Positions 17,265-25,828 of a stretch of DNA of 64,000 nucleotides are shown piece by piece; the stretch's first letter is position 1, and every line of letters starts with the position of its first letter. Origin of the DNA: Massilia norwichensis (GTDB lineage Bacteria > Pseudomonadota > Gammaproteobacteria > Burkholderiales > Burkholderiaceae_D); contig NZ_JANUGX010000016.1 in the NCBI RefSeq assembly GCF_024753245.1, positions 1-64,000 on the forward strand. The letters are read 5' to 3'. Both the position numbers and the translations under genes were made by a program. Under the pieces are notes generated by a model that saw nothing but the letters and a program-made list of their open reading frames with translations, had not been told where the DNA came from and ran no database searches.

Positions 17265-18476
17265 ATGGCAGGACGATATGACGTGGTGGTGATCGGCGCG
17301 GGCGCGGCCGGCATGATGTGCGCGGCGGTGGCTGGCCGGCGCGGCAAGCGCGTGCTGCTGGTCGACCATGCCACCAAGCTGGCGGAGAAGATCCGCATCT
17401 CCGGCGGCGGCCGCTGCAATTTCACCAACATCAACGCCGGCTGGCAGAACTTTGTGTCGGAGAACCCGCACTTCTGCCGCAGCGCGCTGTCGCGCTATAC
17501 GGCCCAGGATTTTTTGACACTTGTAAAAAAATACCGCATCGCGCACCACGAGAAGCACCGCGGCCAGCTGTTCTGCGACGATTCGTCGGAACAGATCATT
17601 CGCATGCTGAAGGATGAATGCGACGCCGGCGGCGTGGAATGGCGCATGCCCTGCAAAGTGACGGGCGTGGAGCAGACTGCGGAAGGCTTTGTGGTCGGCC
17701 TTGACACCGGGCCGATCGCCGCCGCCAACGTGGTGGTCGCCACCGGCGGCCTGTCGATCCCGAAGATCGGCGCCACCGATCTCGGCTACCGCATCGCCAA
17801 GAGCTTCGGCCTGAACATGATCGAACCGCGCCCGGGTTTGGTGCCGCTGACCTTCGACGGCCCGAGCTGGCAGCCTTTCGTGCCGCTGGCCGGCATCGCG
17901 CTGGAAGTCGAGGTCGAGACCGGCAGCAAAAAAGGCAAGGGCGCCAAATATGGTCACTTCCGCGAAGACCTGCTGTTCACCCACCGCGGCCTGTCCGGTC
18001 CGGCGATCCTGCAGATCTCGAGCTACTGGCAACCGGGCACGCCCATCGTCCTGAACCTGCTGCCGGAACTGGACGTGGCCGAAGAGTTGATCGCTTCCAA
18101 GACCAGCGTAAAGAAACAGCTGGGCAATATCTTGTCGCAGTGGCTGCCGGCGCGCCTGGCCGAGGGCTTGTTGACGGCGAATGGCTTCGCCCCGGACGCG
18201 CGCCTGCCGGACATGGCCGACGCCAAGCTGCGCAAGCTAGGCGATGCGATCAACCGCTGGTCCATCGTGCCGACCGGTTCCGAAGGCTATAAAAAGGCCG
18301 AGGTGACGCTGGGCGGCATCGACACGCGCGAACTGTCGCAGCAGACGATGATGGCGAATAAGGTGCCGGGCCTGTATTTCATCGGCGAGACCGTCGACGT
18401 GACCGGCTGGCTGGGCGGCTACAACTTCCAGTGGGCCTGGGCTTCGGGTTACGTGGCCGGCAACAGTATCGAGTGA
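17265..18476 (+). CDS. HI0933/YhiN-family FAD-dependent flavoprotein
   Basis: Predicted NAD(P)/FAD oxidoreductase of the HI0933 family, 403 residues from the ATG at 17265 (GTG at 17256 is an alternative). Seen: the dinucleotide-binding VVVIGAGAAGMMCA, the family signature KIRISGGGRCNFTN, VVVATGGLSIPKIGATDLGY, the LFTHRGLSGPAILQIS block and the C-terminal FIGETVDVTGWLGGYNFQWAWASG that closes over the flavin. The physiological substrate is not established for the family. It is a single gene upstream of the rpsU promoter. Confidence 0.92.
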   Translation: MAGRYDVVVIGAGAAGMMCAAVAGRRGKRVLLVDHATKLAEKIRISGGGRCNFTNINAGWQNFVSENPHFCRSALSRYTAQDFLTLVKKYRIAHHEKHRGQLFCDDSSEQIIRMLKDECDAGGVEWRMPCKVTGVEQTAEGFVVGLDTGPIAAANVVVATGGLSIPKIGATDLGYRIAKSFGLNMIEPRPGLVPLTFDGPSWQPFVPLAGIALEVEVETGSKKGKGAKYGHFREDLLFTHRGLSGPAILQISSYWQPGTPIVLNLLPELDVAEELIASKTSVKKQLGNILSQWLPARLAEGLLTANGFAPDARLPDMADAKLRKLGDAINRWSIVPTGSEGYKKAEVTLGGIDTRELSQQTMMANKVPGLYFIGETVDVTGWLGGYNFQWAWASGYVAGNSIE

Positions 18477-18515
18477 GATGCTCAATGTGGCAATTGCGGC
18501 ACAGGCTGAGAAAAC

Positions 18516-18545
18516 TTAGCACATTGCCGGAAAAGCTGTTAGAAT
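18516..18545 (+). promoter_or_regulatory. Candidate rpsU promoter
   Basis: A TTAGCA (-35-like, 18516-18521) and TAGAAT (-10-like, 18540-18545) are 18 bases apart, about 35 bases before the rpsU ATG. Match by eye only. Confidence 0.45.
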
Positions 18546-18581
18546 TTCGTTCTTCCCTAAATCCAACGGTTTCATTTTTAC

Positions 18582-18794
18582 ATGACCACTATCCGCCTTA
18601 AAGAAAACGAGCCGTTCGAAGTCGCTATGCGTCGCTTCAAGCGCACTATCGAAAAAACCGGTCTGCTGACCGAACTGCGCGCACGCGAGTTCTACGAGAA
18701 GCCGACTGCAGAGCGCAAGCGCAAGCTGGCCGCAGCCGTGAAGCGTCACTACAAGCGTATCCGCAGCCAGCAGCTGCCGAAGAAGCTGTACTAA
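18582..18794 (+). CDS. rpsU: 30S ribosomal protein S21
   Basis: Small-subunit ribosomal protein, 70 residues, full length and very basic. It begins [21 protein letters not shown] and ends in the lysine/arginine-rich [15 protein letters not shown]21 helps base-pairing of mRNA leaders with 16S rRNA during initiation. It is first of the rpsU / yqeY-like / dnaG / rpoD cluster that groups translation, replication and transcription genes. Confidence 0.98.
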   Translation: MTTIRLKENEPFEVAMRRFKRTIEKTGLLTELRAREFYEKPTAERKRKLAAAVKRHYKRIRSQQLPKKLY

Positions 18795-18933
18795 TTCCAT
18801 TCAGCTGCCCCATCCGGCGACGGCCTGTGCCAGTCCCGGCTTTTGAGGCCTGAATCTGTCGAAGCCCGCTCCGGTCGATGCCGCAGCGGGTTTTGCCTTT
18901 TTCCCTTTTTAAAAATAATACTGTGGAGAATCC

Positions 18934-19383
18934 ATGAGCTTGAAAGCACAACTGACCGACGACATGAAGGCCGCCATGCGCGCCAAGGAAAGCGAACGCC
19001 TGGCCACCATCCGCCTTGTTCTTGCCGAAATCAAGCGCAAGGAAGTGGACGAGCGTATCGAACTGGACGATGCCCAGGTCACCGCCGTCGTCGAGAAGAT
19101 GATCAAGCAGCGCAAGGATTCGATCACCCAGTTCGAAGCCGGCGGCCGCCAGGATCTGGCCGACATCGAAAAGAAGGAACTGAGCGTGCTGACCGCCTAC
19201 ATGCCGGCCGGCCTGTCGGATGAGGAAGTTGCCGCCGAAGTGCAGGCCGCGATCGCCGCTTCCGGTGCCGCCGGTCCGCAGGACATGGGCAAGGTCATGG
19301 GTATCCTGAAGCCCAAGCTGGCAGGCCGCGCCGATATGACGGCCGTGTCGGCACAAGTGAAGAAGGCGCTGGCAGGGGCTTAA
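18934..19383 (+). CDS. GatB/YqeY domain protein
   Basis: Cytoplasmic protein of 149 residues, matching the YqeY family, which is related to the tail domain of the GatB amidotransferase subunit. Typical features: SLKAQLTDDMKAAMRAKESERLATIRLVLAEIK at the N-terminus, the QRKDSITQFEAGGRQDLADIEKKEL centre, and a C-terminal LAGRADMTAVSAQVKKAL motif. A role in tRNA-dependent amidation has been proposed but not proved. GGAG lies just before the ATG. It is commonly found between rpsU and dnaG in bacteria. Confidence 0.95.
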   Translation: MSLKAQLTDDMKAAMRAKESERLATIRLVLAEIKRKEVDERIELDDAQVTAVVEKMIKQRKDSITQFEAGGRQDLADIEKKELSVLTAYMPAGLSDEEVAAEVQAAIAASGAAGPQDMGKVMGILKPKLAGRADMTAVSAQVKKALAGA

Positions 19384-19399
19384 TCCCGGCCGATCAGGG

Positions 19400-19427
19400 G
19401 CGGCTGTGGGAGTTCTTCCACGGCCGC
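19400..19427 (+). terminator. Hairpin between yqeY-like gene and dnaG
   Basis: GCGGCTGTGG pairs fully with CCACGGCCGC across an 8-base loop. No T-run follows, so this is a weak terminator, attenuator or processing site. Such internal sites are known between rpsU and dnaG in E. coli. Confidence 0.45.
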
Positions 19428-19537
19428 GTCGGCTTTCTCCTATTCAGGGTGGCAATGCCCTGTTGCCTTGCTACAAATCAATTGCTAGCGGGCGCTGCGG
19501 TATAGTCTGAGTTTAGACAAATACTGGTATTCATCTA

Positions 19538-21340
19538 GTGATTCCGCAATCTTTCATTACCGATCTGCTCAACCGCATTGATATCGTCGATGTGGTTGGC
19601 CGCTACGTCCAGCTGAAAAAGGGCGGCGCCAACTACATGGGCCTGTGCCCTTTTCACAATGAAAAGTCGCCCAGCTTCACGGTGAGCCCGACCAAGCAGT
19701 TCTACCACTGCTTCGGCTGCGGTGCGCACGGCACCGCCATCGGCTTCCTGATCGAGTACTCGGGCATGGGCTTCGTCGATGCGGTCAAGGACCTGGCCCA
19801 GGGCGTCGGCATGGTCGTGCCGAACGACGACGACAAGATTCCGCCGGCCCAGCGCGCCGCCCAGCAGGCGCAGTCGCTGGCGCTGACCGATGCGCTGCAG
19901 CAGGCCTGCGATTTTTATCGCGCGCAATTGCGCACCGCGCCGAACGCGATCGCCTACCTGAAGGGCCGCGGCCTGACGGGCGAGGTGGCCGCCCGCTTCG
20001 GCATGGGCTATGCGCCGGCCGGCTGGGACAACCTGCGTTCCGTCTTCAAGGATTACGATGCGCTCGCGCTGGTCGAGTCCGGCCTGGTCATCGACAAGGT
20101 CGACGAGGACGGCGGCAACAAGAAACGCTACGACCGCTTCCGCGAACGCGTCATGTTCCCGATCCGGAACACCAAGGGCCAGGTGATCGGCTTTGGCGGC
20201 CGCGTGATGGATGGCGGCGAACCGAAATACCTGAACTCGCCGGAAACCCCGCTGTTCAACAAGGGGCAAGAGCTGTACGGCCTGTTCGAGGCGCGCCAGC
20301 CGATCCGCGATGCCGGCTACGTGCTGGTGACCGAAGGCTACATGGACGTGGTTGCGCTGGCCCAGCTCGGCTTTCCGCAGGCGGTGGCGACGCTCGGCAC
20401 GGCCTGCACCAGCACCCACGTGCAAAAGCTGCTGCGCCAGACCGACCACGTGATCTTCAGCTTCGACGGCGACAAGGCCGGCCGCCGCGCCGCCCGCCGC
20501 GCGCTGGAAGCCTGTTTGCCGCAGATGTCGGACGACAAGACCATCAAGTTCCTGTTCCTGCCGCAAGAGCATGATCCGGACAGCTACGTGCGCGAATTCG
20601 GCGCCGACGCTTTCGCCCGCGAAATCGACGAAGCGATGCCGCTGTCGTCGTTCCTGCTGCGCGAAGTCACGCAGGAGCACGACCTCGACACGCCGGAGGG
20701 CAGGGCGCACGCCCAGTTCGAAGCCAAGCCGCTGCTGCAGGCGATGGCGCCGACCGCGCTGCGTCTGCAGATCGTGCGCGGCCTGGCCAGCATGACGCAG
20801 TCGACGCCGGCCGAGATCGAAGCCCTGTTCGAGCTGTCCAAGCCGGTATCGGTCGCGCGCAAGGCGCCACCGCGCCAGGGCCGGCCGGAGCCGGTCGGGC
20901 TGGAGCTGCAGATCATGCGCATGCTGGTGGCCCATCCCTCGATCGCGCTGGACCTCGACGAAGCCGCGCTGCGCGCCTTCGACCACTTCGGCGCCGAGCC
21001 GGCGGACCGCCTGCGCTGGCTGGTGGCCCAGGCCCAGGCCTTGGGGGCGAACGCCAGCTTCGCCGCCTTGTCCCAGCAATTGAAGGAAGCCAGCACCGAG
21101 TTCGATCACCTGGTCGCGGAAATCGCGTCCGAACCCGAATCGGATATCGACGCCGACCGCATTTGGATTACCAGTGCTGTGCGGCAAATCAAGATGGATG
21201 CATTGAAACAGGAGTTGAACCAGTTGTTTTCTTCCGGGCTGACCCCAGATCAGGTGAGTGCCCGCTATCGCGAAATCACAGCACAGCAGGACCTCTTGAT
21301 GCGGGAAGCCGCAAACGACACCCCAGCGAAATTCGCCTGA
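19538..21340 (+). CDS. dnaG: DNA primase DnaG
   Basis: Makes RNA primers at the replication fork with DnaB helicase; 600 residues, normal. The N-terminal CHC2 zinc domain is visible with C37, H40, C58 and C61 in CPFH...HCFGC. The catalytic Toprim core follows with VLVTEGYMDVVAL and IFSFDGDKAGRRAA. The C-terminal third (from about 460) should be the DnaB-binding domain. The start is GTG at 19538, which gives the conserved IPQSFITDLLNRIDIVDVV. It belongs to the macromolecular-synthesis cluster. Confidence 0.98.
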   Translation: MIPQSFITDLLNRIDIVDVVGRYVQLKKGGANYMGLCPFHNEKSPSFTVSPTKQFYHCFGCGAHGTAIGFLIEYSGMGFVDAVKDLAQGVGMVVPNDDDKIPPAQRAAQQAQSLALTDALQQACDFYRAQLRTAPNAIAYLKGRGLTGEVAARFGMGYAPAGWDNLRSVFKDYDALALVESGLVIDKVDEDGGNKKRYDRFRERVMFPIRNTKGQVIGFGGRVMDGGEPKYLNSPETPLFNKGQELYGLFEARQPIRDAGYVLVTEGYMDVVALAQLGFPQAVATLGTACTSTHVQKLLRQTDHVIFSFDGDKAGRRAARRALEACLPQMSDDKTIKFLFLPQEHDPDSYVREFGADAFAREIDEAMPLSSFLLREVTQEHDLDTPEGRAHAQFEAKPLLQAMAPTALRLQIVRGLASMTQSTPAEIEALFELSKPVSVARKAPPRQGRPEPVGLELQIMRMLVAHPSIALDLDEAALRAFDHFGAEPADRLRWLVAQAQALGANASFAALSQQLKEASTEFDHLVAEIASEPESDIDADRIWITSAVRQIKMDALKQELNQLFSSGLTPDQVSARYREITAQQDLLMREAANDTPAKFA

Positions 21341-21394
21341 TGCACATGCTCGGCGACAAGGGTGTTCTCGACTGGAAAATACAGGGGTGCGTGC

Positions 21395-21400
21395 TATAAT
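21395..21400 (+). promoter_or_regulatory. Extended -10 element upstream of rpoD
   Basis: A perfect TATAAT preceded by TGC (extended -10), about 125 bases before the rpoD GTG. No good -35 is seen, which is tolerated by extended -10 promoters. It would let rpoD be transcribed apart from dnaG. Confidence 0.55.
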
Positions 21401-21525
21401 AAAACGCTAACTATTGCAAGCTTTGAAACGTCTTTTCGTCGTCAGGCATGCATGGAGTTTCAGTTAGCAGGGCAGTGCAAGCAAGGTAACAAAACTTTAT
21501 CTTTAACCTAGTAAAGTAAGTCGTC

Positions 21526-23796
21526 GTGACTTCGAAAGCGCCTGTGCCAACCAAGAAACCCGAAACCAAAGTGGCTACCAAATCCACCAGGATGTCCGCC
21601 AAGGCGGACAATTCACAAGACAAGGCGGAAGCCCGCGTCGCGGGTGTTGCGCCTGTAAGCCAGACGACCGATGCGGAAGCACTTGCCGCGATCGATACGT
21701 CGGGCTACGTGCTGCCGGCCGTCAAGGTCCCGGGGCGGCGTGGCCGCAAGCCCAAGGAATTCACGCCCGAGAACGACGAAGTCGCCGCGTTGAACGCGGT
21801 CGAGCGCGCCGAACTGAAAGCCGCGGACAAGGCCAAGGCCAAGGACCGCAAGGCCAAGGAAAAAGCGCTGCTGAAAGACGCGTTCTCGTCGGATACCGAG
21901 GCGAGCGAGGAAGAGATCGAGGTCCGCCGCAACAAGCTCAAGGCCCTGATCAAGTCGGGCAAGGAGCGCGGCTTCCTGACCTATTCCGAGATCAACGACC
22001 ACCTGCCGGACAACATCGTCGATCCGGAAGCGATCGAAGGCATCATCGGCACCTTCAACGACATGGGCATCGCCGTCTACGAGCATGCCCCTGACGCCGA
22101 AACGCTGCTGCTGTCCGACAACGTCGCCACCGTGACCAGCGACGACGAAGCCGAAGCTGCCGCCGAAGCCGCCCTCTCGACCGTCGATTCCGACTTCGGC
22201 CGCACGACCGACCCGGTCCGCATGTACATGCGCGAAATGGGCTCGGTCGAGCTGCTGACCCGCGAAGGCGAGATCGAAATCGCCAAACGCATCGAGGACG
22301 GCCTGCGCGACATGATCCAGGCGATCTCTGCCTGCCCGGTGACGATCGCCGAGATCATCGACGCCTCGCGCCGCATCGAGAACGACGAGATCAAGATCGA
22401 CGAGATCGTCGACGGCATGGTCGACCCCGACGAAGACGAGAACACCTCGCCGACCGCGGTTGCGCCGACTTCGACCGATGACGACGACGAGGACGAGGAA
22501 GAAGAAGCCGAGGAAGAGGAAGAGGAAGAAGAAGCCAGCGCCAGCTCCGGCGCGGCAGGCTATTCCGCCGAGCAGCTCGAGCAGCTGAAGGCCTCCGCCC
22601 TCGAGAAATTCGCCTTCATCGACCAGCAGTTCGACAAGATGCGCAAGGCCTACGAGAAGCAGGGCTATAACTCGAAGGACTACGTCAAGGCCCAGGAAGC
22701 GATCTCCAACGAACTGCTGGGCATCCGCTTCACCGCCAAGGTGGTCGAGAAGCTGTGCGACACCCTGCGCGGCCAGGTCGACGAAGTGCGCCATATCGAG
22801 AAGCAGATCCTGGACGTGGCCGTGAACCGCTGCGGCATGCCGCGCGCCCACTTCATCAAGGTCTTCCCGGGCAACGAGACGAACCTGGACTGGGTCGACG
22901 GTGAAGTCAACGCCGGCCACGCCTACAGCGCCATCCTCGGACGCAACATCCCGACGATCAAGGAGCTGCAGCAACGCCTGATCGACCTTCAGGCCCGTGT
23001 CGTCCTGCCGCTGCCGGATCTGCGCAACATCAACCGCCAGATGGCGGCCGGTGAGATGAAGGCGCGCAAGGCCAAGCGCGAAATGACGGAGGCGAACCTG
23101 CGTCTGGTCATCTCGATCGCGAAGAAGTACACCAACCGCGGCCTGCAATTCCTCGACCTGATCCAGGAAGGCAACATCGGCCTGATGAAGGCGGTGGACA
23201 AGTTCGAATACCGCCGCGGTTACAAGTTCTCGACCTACGCGACGTGGTGGATCCGTCAGGCCATCACCCGTTCGATCGCGGACCAGGCGCGCACGATCCG
23301 TATTCCGGTGCACATGATCGAAACGATCAACAAGATGAACCGGATCTCGCGCCAGATCCTGCAGGAGACCGGCGCCGAGCCCGATCCGGCGACCCTCGCG
23401 ATCAAGATGGAAATGCCGGAAGACAAAATCCGGAAGATCATGAAGATCGCGAAAGAGCCGATTTCGATGGAAACGCCGATCGGTGACGACGACGATTCGC
23501 ATCTGGGCGACTTCATCGAGGACAACAACACGCTGGCGCCTTCGGACGCAGCGCTGCATGCCTCGATGCGCGGCGTGGTGAAGGACGTGCTGGATTCGCT
23601 GACTCCGCGCGAGGCGAAGGTGTTGCGCATGCGCTTCGGCATCGAGATGTCGACCGACCACACGCTGGAAGAGGTCGGCAAGCAGTTCGACGTCACGCGT
23701 GAGCGGATTCGCCAGATCGAGGCGAAGGCGCTGCGTAAGCTGCGTCACCCGTCGCGCTCGGACAAGCTGAAGAGTTTCCTCGAGGGTAGCAGCTGA
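21526..23796 (+). CDS. rpoD: RNA polymerase primary sigma factor RpoD (sigma-70)
   Basis: Housekeeping sigma factor, 756 residues. It starts at GTG 21526 with a lysine-rich N-terminal extension. Region 1.1 lies at about 130-200, region 1.2 at [25 protein letters not shown], and a non-conserved insert contains a long Asp/Glu run near residues 318-335. Core regions 2.1-2.4 run through [34 protein letters not shown]. Region 3 follows, and the 4.2 helix-turn-helix is [26 protein letters not shown]. The acidic insert is longer than in E. coli but of a type common in betaproteobacteria. A terminator and a tRNA gene follow. Confidence 0.98.
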   Translation: MTSKAPVPTKKPETKVATKSTRMSAKADNSQDKAEARVAGVAPVSQTTDAEALAAIDTSGYVLPAVKVPGRRGRKPKEFTPENDEVAALNAVERAELKAADKAKAKDRKAKEKALLKDAFSSDTEASEEEIEVRRNKLKALIKSGKERGFLTYSEINDHLPDNIVDPEAIEGIIGTFNDMGIAVYEHAPDAETLLLSDNVATVTSDDEAEAAAEAALSTVDSDFGRTTDPVRMYMREMGSVELLTREGEIEIAKRIEDGLRDMIQAISACPVTIAEIIDASRRIENDEIKIDEIVDGMVDPDEDENTSPTAVAPTSTDDDDEDEEEEAEEEEEEEEASASSGAAGYSAEQLEQLKASALEKFAFIDQQFDKMRKAYEKQGYNSKDYVKAQEAISNELLGIRFTAKVVEKLCDTLRGQVDEVRHIEKQILDVAVNRCGMPRAHFIKVFPGNETNLDWVDGEVNAGHAYSAILGRNIPTIKELQQRLIDLQARVVLPLPDLRNINRQMAAGEMKARKAKREMTEANLRLVISIAKKYTNRGLQFLDLIQEGNIGLMKAVDKFEYRRGYKFSTYATWWIRQAITRSIADQARTIRIPVHMIETINKMNRISRQILQETGAEPDPATLAIKMEMPEDKIRKIMKIAKEPISMETPIGDDDDSHLGDFIEDNNTLAPSDAALHASMRGVVKDVLDSLTPREAKVLRMRFGIEMSTDHTLEEVGKQFDVTRERIRQIEAKALRKLRHPSRSDKLKSFLEGSS

Positions 23797-23836
23797 TCGT
23801 TTGGTCTTGACGGACCCTAGCTAAAGGCAATATGCT

Positions 23837-23890
23837 CTCGCCACTTTGCATGCATGGTTGCTACCTTGCGTGCGACAGTGGCGAGTTTTT
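23837..23890 (+). terminator. rpoD transcription terminator
   Basis: CTCGCCACT (23837-23845) pairs with AGTGGCGAG (23877-23885), followed by TTTTT. The loop is long (about 31 bases). It lies between rpoD and the tRNA gene. Confidence 0.6.
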
Positions 23891-23914
23891 AGCGCCCTTG
23901 GATGTACCGCTTTC

Positions 23915-23993
<79 letters not shown>

Positions 23994-24000
23994 AAAAGAC

Positions 24001-24034
24001 AAAGGACTTAGGTGCAAGCCTAAGTCCTTTTTTG
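24001..24034 (+). terminator. Intrinsic terminator after the tRNA
   Basis: AAAGGACTTAGG (24001-24012) pairs perfectly with CCTAAGTCCTTT (24019-24030), followed by a T-run. It also separates the housekeeping cluster from the AT-richer cassette that follows on the other strand. Confidence 0.9.
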
Positions 24035-24062
24035 TTCGTGCTGACACAGCATTAATGACCTT

Positions 24063-24476
24063 TCATTGTTGCTCAGGGCACGCATTTGTCCATTCTGTCA
24101 CGCTCATATATCTGATCTGTTCCCCTTTGGTATCCACTCGAAGACACTCTGAGGCCTTGCGATAATGAAAAATGCAGAGTACGCCGGCATCCATGGAGCA
24201 TGAATCAACTTCAACAAAACCACGCTCTGCAAGTATCTTCTCCGTTCCAGAAAACTCGTATCCGTCATTACGATGCACGCGAACTGGTTTCCATCCCAGC
24301 TTCACAATCCGCGCTCGCGCTTTCGTGAAGGGCTCTCCAACTTTCAATCCCACATTTTCAGTTGTCGAGGCCGTTCGAACGCTATTGCTGTCGTTTGCGT
24401 TTTTCGAAAACGTTGGGGTCATCAGGGAAAACGCTAGGCCCGCGACTATCAACTTCTGTACGAAACGCTGCCTCAT
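24063..24476 (-). CDS. Exported small protein, probable immunity protein to the adjacent muramidase
   Basis: Not recognised as a named family. It has 137 residues from the ATG at 24476, which overlaps the muramidase stop as ATGA. The N-terminus is a clear signal peptide (basic RQRFVQK, then LIVAGLAFSLMTP), so the mature protein is periplasmic. The mature part has four cysteines (SCSMD, VLCIF, ECLRV, NACPE), consistent with disulfides. The position directly after a predicted peptidoglycan-degrading effector and the periplasmic location fit an immunity protein that blocks the enzyme in self and sister cells. AT-richer than flanking genes. Function is inferred from context only. Confidence 0.65.
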   Translation of the reverse strand: MRQRFVQKLIVAGLAFSLMTPTFSKNANDSNSVRTASTTENVGLKVGEPFTKARARIVKLGWKPVRVHRNDGYEFSGTEKILAERGFVEVDSCSMDAGVLCIFHYRKASECLRVDTKGEQIRYMSVTEWTNACPEQQ

Positions 24477-25078
24477 TTCCCTTTTCCTCCATTGGCTTGG
24501 TAAATCGCAAAAAATGCTTCGTATTTGACAAAAGGTTGAGGAGGGTACTGATTGCCGAGACCGGGGCCCTTTGGCAAGGCCGCCCATTTCTTTGCAGCCG
24601 GCCCCATGGCCTCTGCTATATTACCTTCCTTGATCTTATCGATCACGCCGATCGAGCGAAGCATCTCGACCGCAAGCAGATCCTGAGTCTTTGGAGAGAA
24701 ATCCGATAGGCCCATTTTGCGGCCATGGTCGCGCCATGTATCGACTGTAATCTGATACATGCCAGACGCTGTAGTTCGCCCACCGAATCCGGGACCAGGA
24801 TGTGTCGAAAAATCCGTAAAGCGCCAAGGATCGTTTCTCTTCCCTTTCACCGCTCCGTATTTGAAATCGTAGCCACCGCCTTCTGCTTCAGCGATCGCCT
24901 TTAGGAAGGCGCTTACATTCGGGTCGGCGAGTAAAGCTAGGTTCTCATTCAGGCGAGTCTTGCGTTCCTGAGCAACACGGATGATTTTGGCTTCGCTACT
25001 TTCCCTAGGCGTCGTTTTCATGCTTGCGCGCTTTACCAAGGTCTTGCCGGATGGTGAGGTCACGGTATCGCTGGACAT
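24473..25078 (-). CDS. Lambda-R/GH104-like muramidase, probable T6SS effector
   Basis: 201 residues from the ATG at 25078. The C-terminal 150 residues align by eye with phage lambda endolysin R (a lytic transglycosylase). The catalytic glutamate corresponds to E66 in AIAEAEGGGY. Then come FTDFSTHP, ASGMYQITVDTWRDHGRKMGLSDFSPKTQDLLAVEML, and AMGPAAKKWAALP. There is no signal peptide or holin, so it is not a phage lysis cassette and not Sec-exported. The first 45 residues (Ser/Thr/Lys-rich) have no match I recognise. The gene starts 10 bases after the PAAR gene stop and overlaps the exported small protein. The predicted role is peptidoglycan cleavage in rival cells after delivery on the PAAR tip. 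Confidence 0.85.
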   Translation of the reverse strand: MSSDTVTSPSGKTLVKRASMKTTPRESSEAKIIRVAQERKTRLNENLALLADPNVSAFLKAIAEAEGGGYDFKYGAVKGKRNDPWRFTDFSTHPGPGFGGRTTASGMYQITVDTWRDHGRKMGLSDFSPKTQDLLAVEMLRSIGVIDKIKEGNIAEAMGPAAKKWAALPKGPGLGNQYPPQPFVKYEAFFAIYQANGGKGK

Positions 25079-25088
25079 GATTTCTCGA

Positions 25089-25643
25089 TCAGATATAAAT
25101 ATCGATAACTTCGGCAATTGCAGTGGCAGAGAGAAGATGGGTGTGGCCTTGCGCATCAGTGATGCCGTGTTCTATCGCACCGGATGCACGCCTGATGGCA
25201 TATTCGGTATGGACGAGCGGTTCGTTGGTAACATCGTCGAGAAGGACAAACCTGTCGTCAAAACTGGTCTTGGTGCCTTCTTTTTGCGTCCGGGCGCTGT
25301 CGGCGCCAGGCGATGTAAAGGAGTCGACAGCATTTGCCTGGGGTGCCGTGTCTCGACTGCTTCCGCTGGTTACTCCCGCGCCGTACTCGACAATGTCAGT
25401 GAACTGACTGGCGATGAGCACGGCACCACAAGCCGTTTTCATGCCTGCCAAAGCTACCCCTTTGCCATAAAACGTCGTCGTTAAAGCCCCTTCAACGATA
25501 GGGAAGGTGCCTTTACATTTTGGACATTGAACTTTGTGACCAATATAGGCGATGGGTTTTCCCATGCAGATGTCAGCAGGCGACCCTTCAAGAACAGTGC
25601 CGCCGTGACTGGTTTTATCTCCCTGACGAATAATTTCGGGCAT
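25089..25643 (-). CDS. PAAR-domain protein with C-terminal transthyretin-like extension
   Basis: Spike-tip protein of the type VI secretion system, 184 residues. The PAAR domain covers about residues 1-90: RQGDKTSHGGTVLEGSPADICMGKPIAYIGHKVQCPKCKG, then IVEGALTTTFYGKGVALAGMKTACGA. The C-terminal stretch FDDRFVLLDDVTNEPLVHTEYAIRR...GITDAQGHTHL resembles the transthyretin-like extensions that link spike proteins to cargo. A good TAGGAAG ribosome site precedes the ATG. It is first of a three-gene minus-strand cassette. No other T6SS structural gene is in the window, so it is an orphan module that would use machinery encoded elsewhere. Confidence 0.88.
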   Translation of the reverse strand: MPEIIRQGDKTSHGGTVLEGSPADICMGKPIAYIGHKVQCPKCKGTFPIVEGALTTTFYGKGVALAGMKTACGAVLIASQFTDIVEYGAGVTSGSSRDTAPQANAVDSFTSPGADSARTQKEGTKTSFDDRFVLLDDVTNEPLVHTEYAIRRASGAIEHGITDAQGHTHLLSATAIAEVIDIYI

Positions 25644-25828
25644 TTCTACTTCCTACGGAATTGATCGGAGATAAAGATACAAGGCGAAAGCTACTGTGCA
25701 GGCATATCTTTTATAGACTTGTTCTCCGTCAAATAACTGCAGAGATCGTAGTTCGCATTCGTCGTATGCGCAGCCCGAGATTCATCGCGGACAGGCGGCC
25801 GCGTCGTTGAGCGTAGCCGCCTTGACCA

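Noticed and set aside
14670..18032. 1120-codon minus-strand open frame opposite the usher and flavoprotein genes
   Set aside because: Antisense shadow of high-GC genes; no domain signature, biased composition.
24063..25078. Phage lysis cassette (lambda R-like enzyme)
   Set aside because: No holin or spanin genes. A PAAR gene lies directly upstream and a signal-peptide protein directly downstream, which fits an interbacterial effector better.
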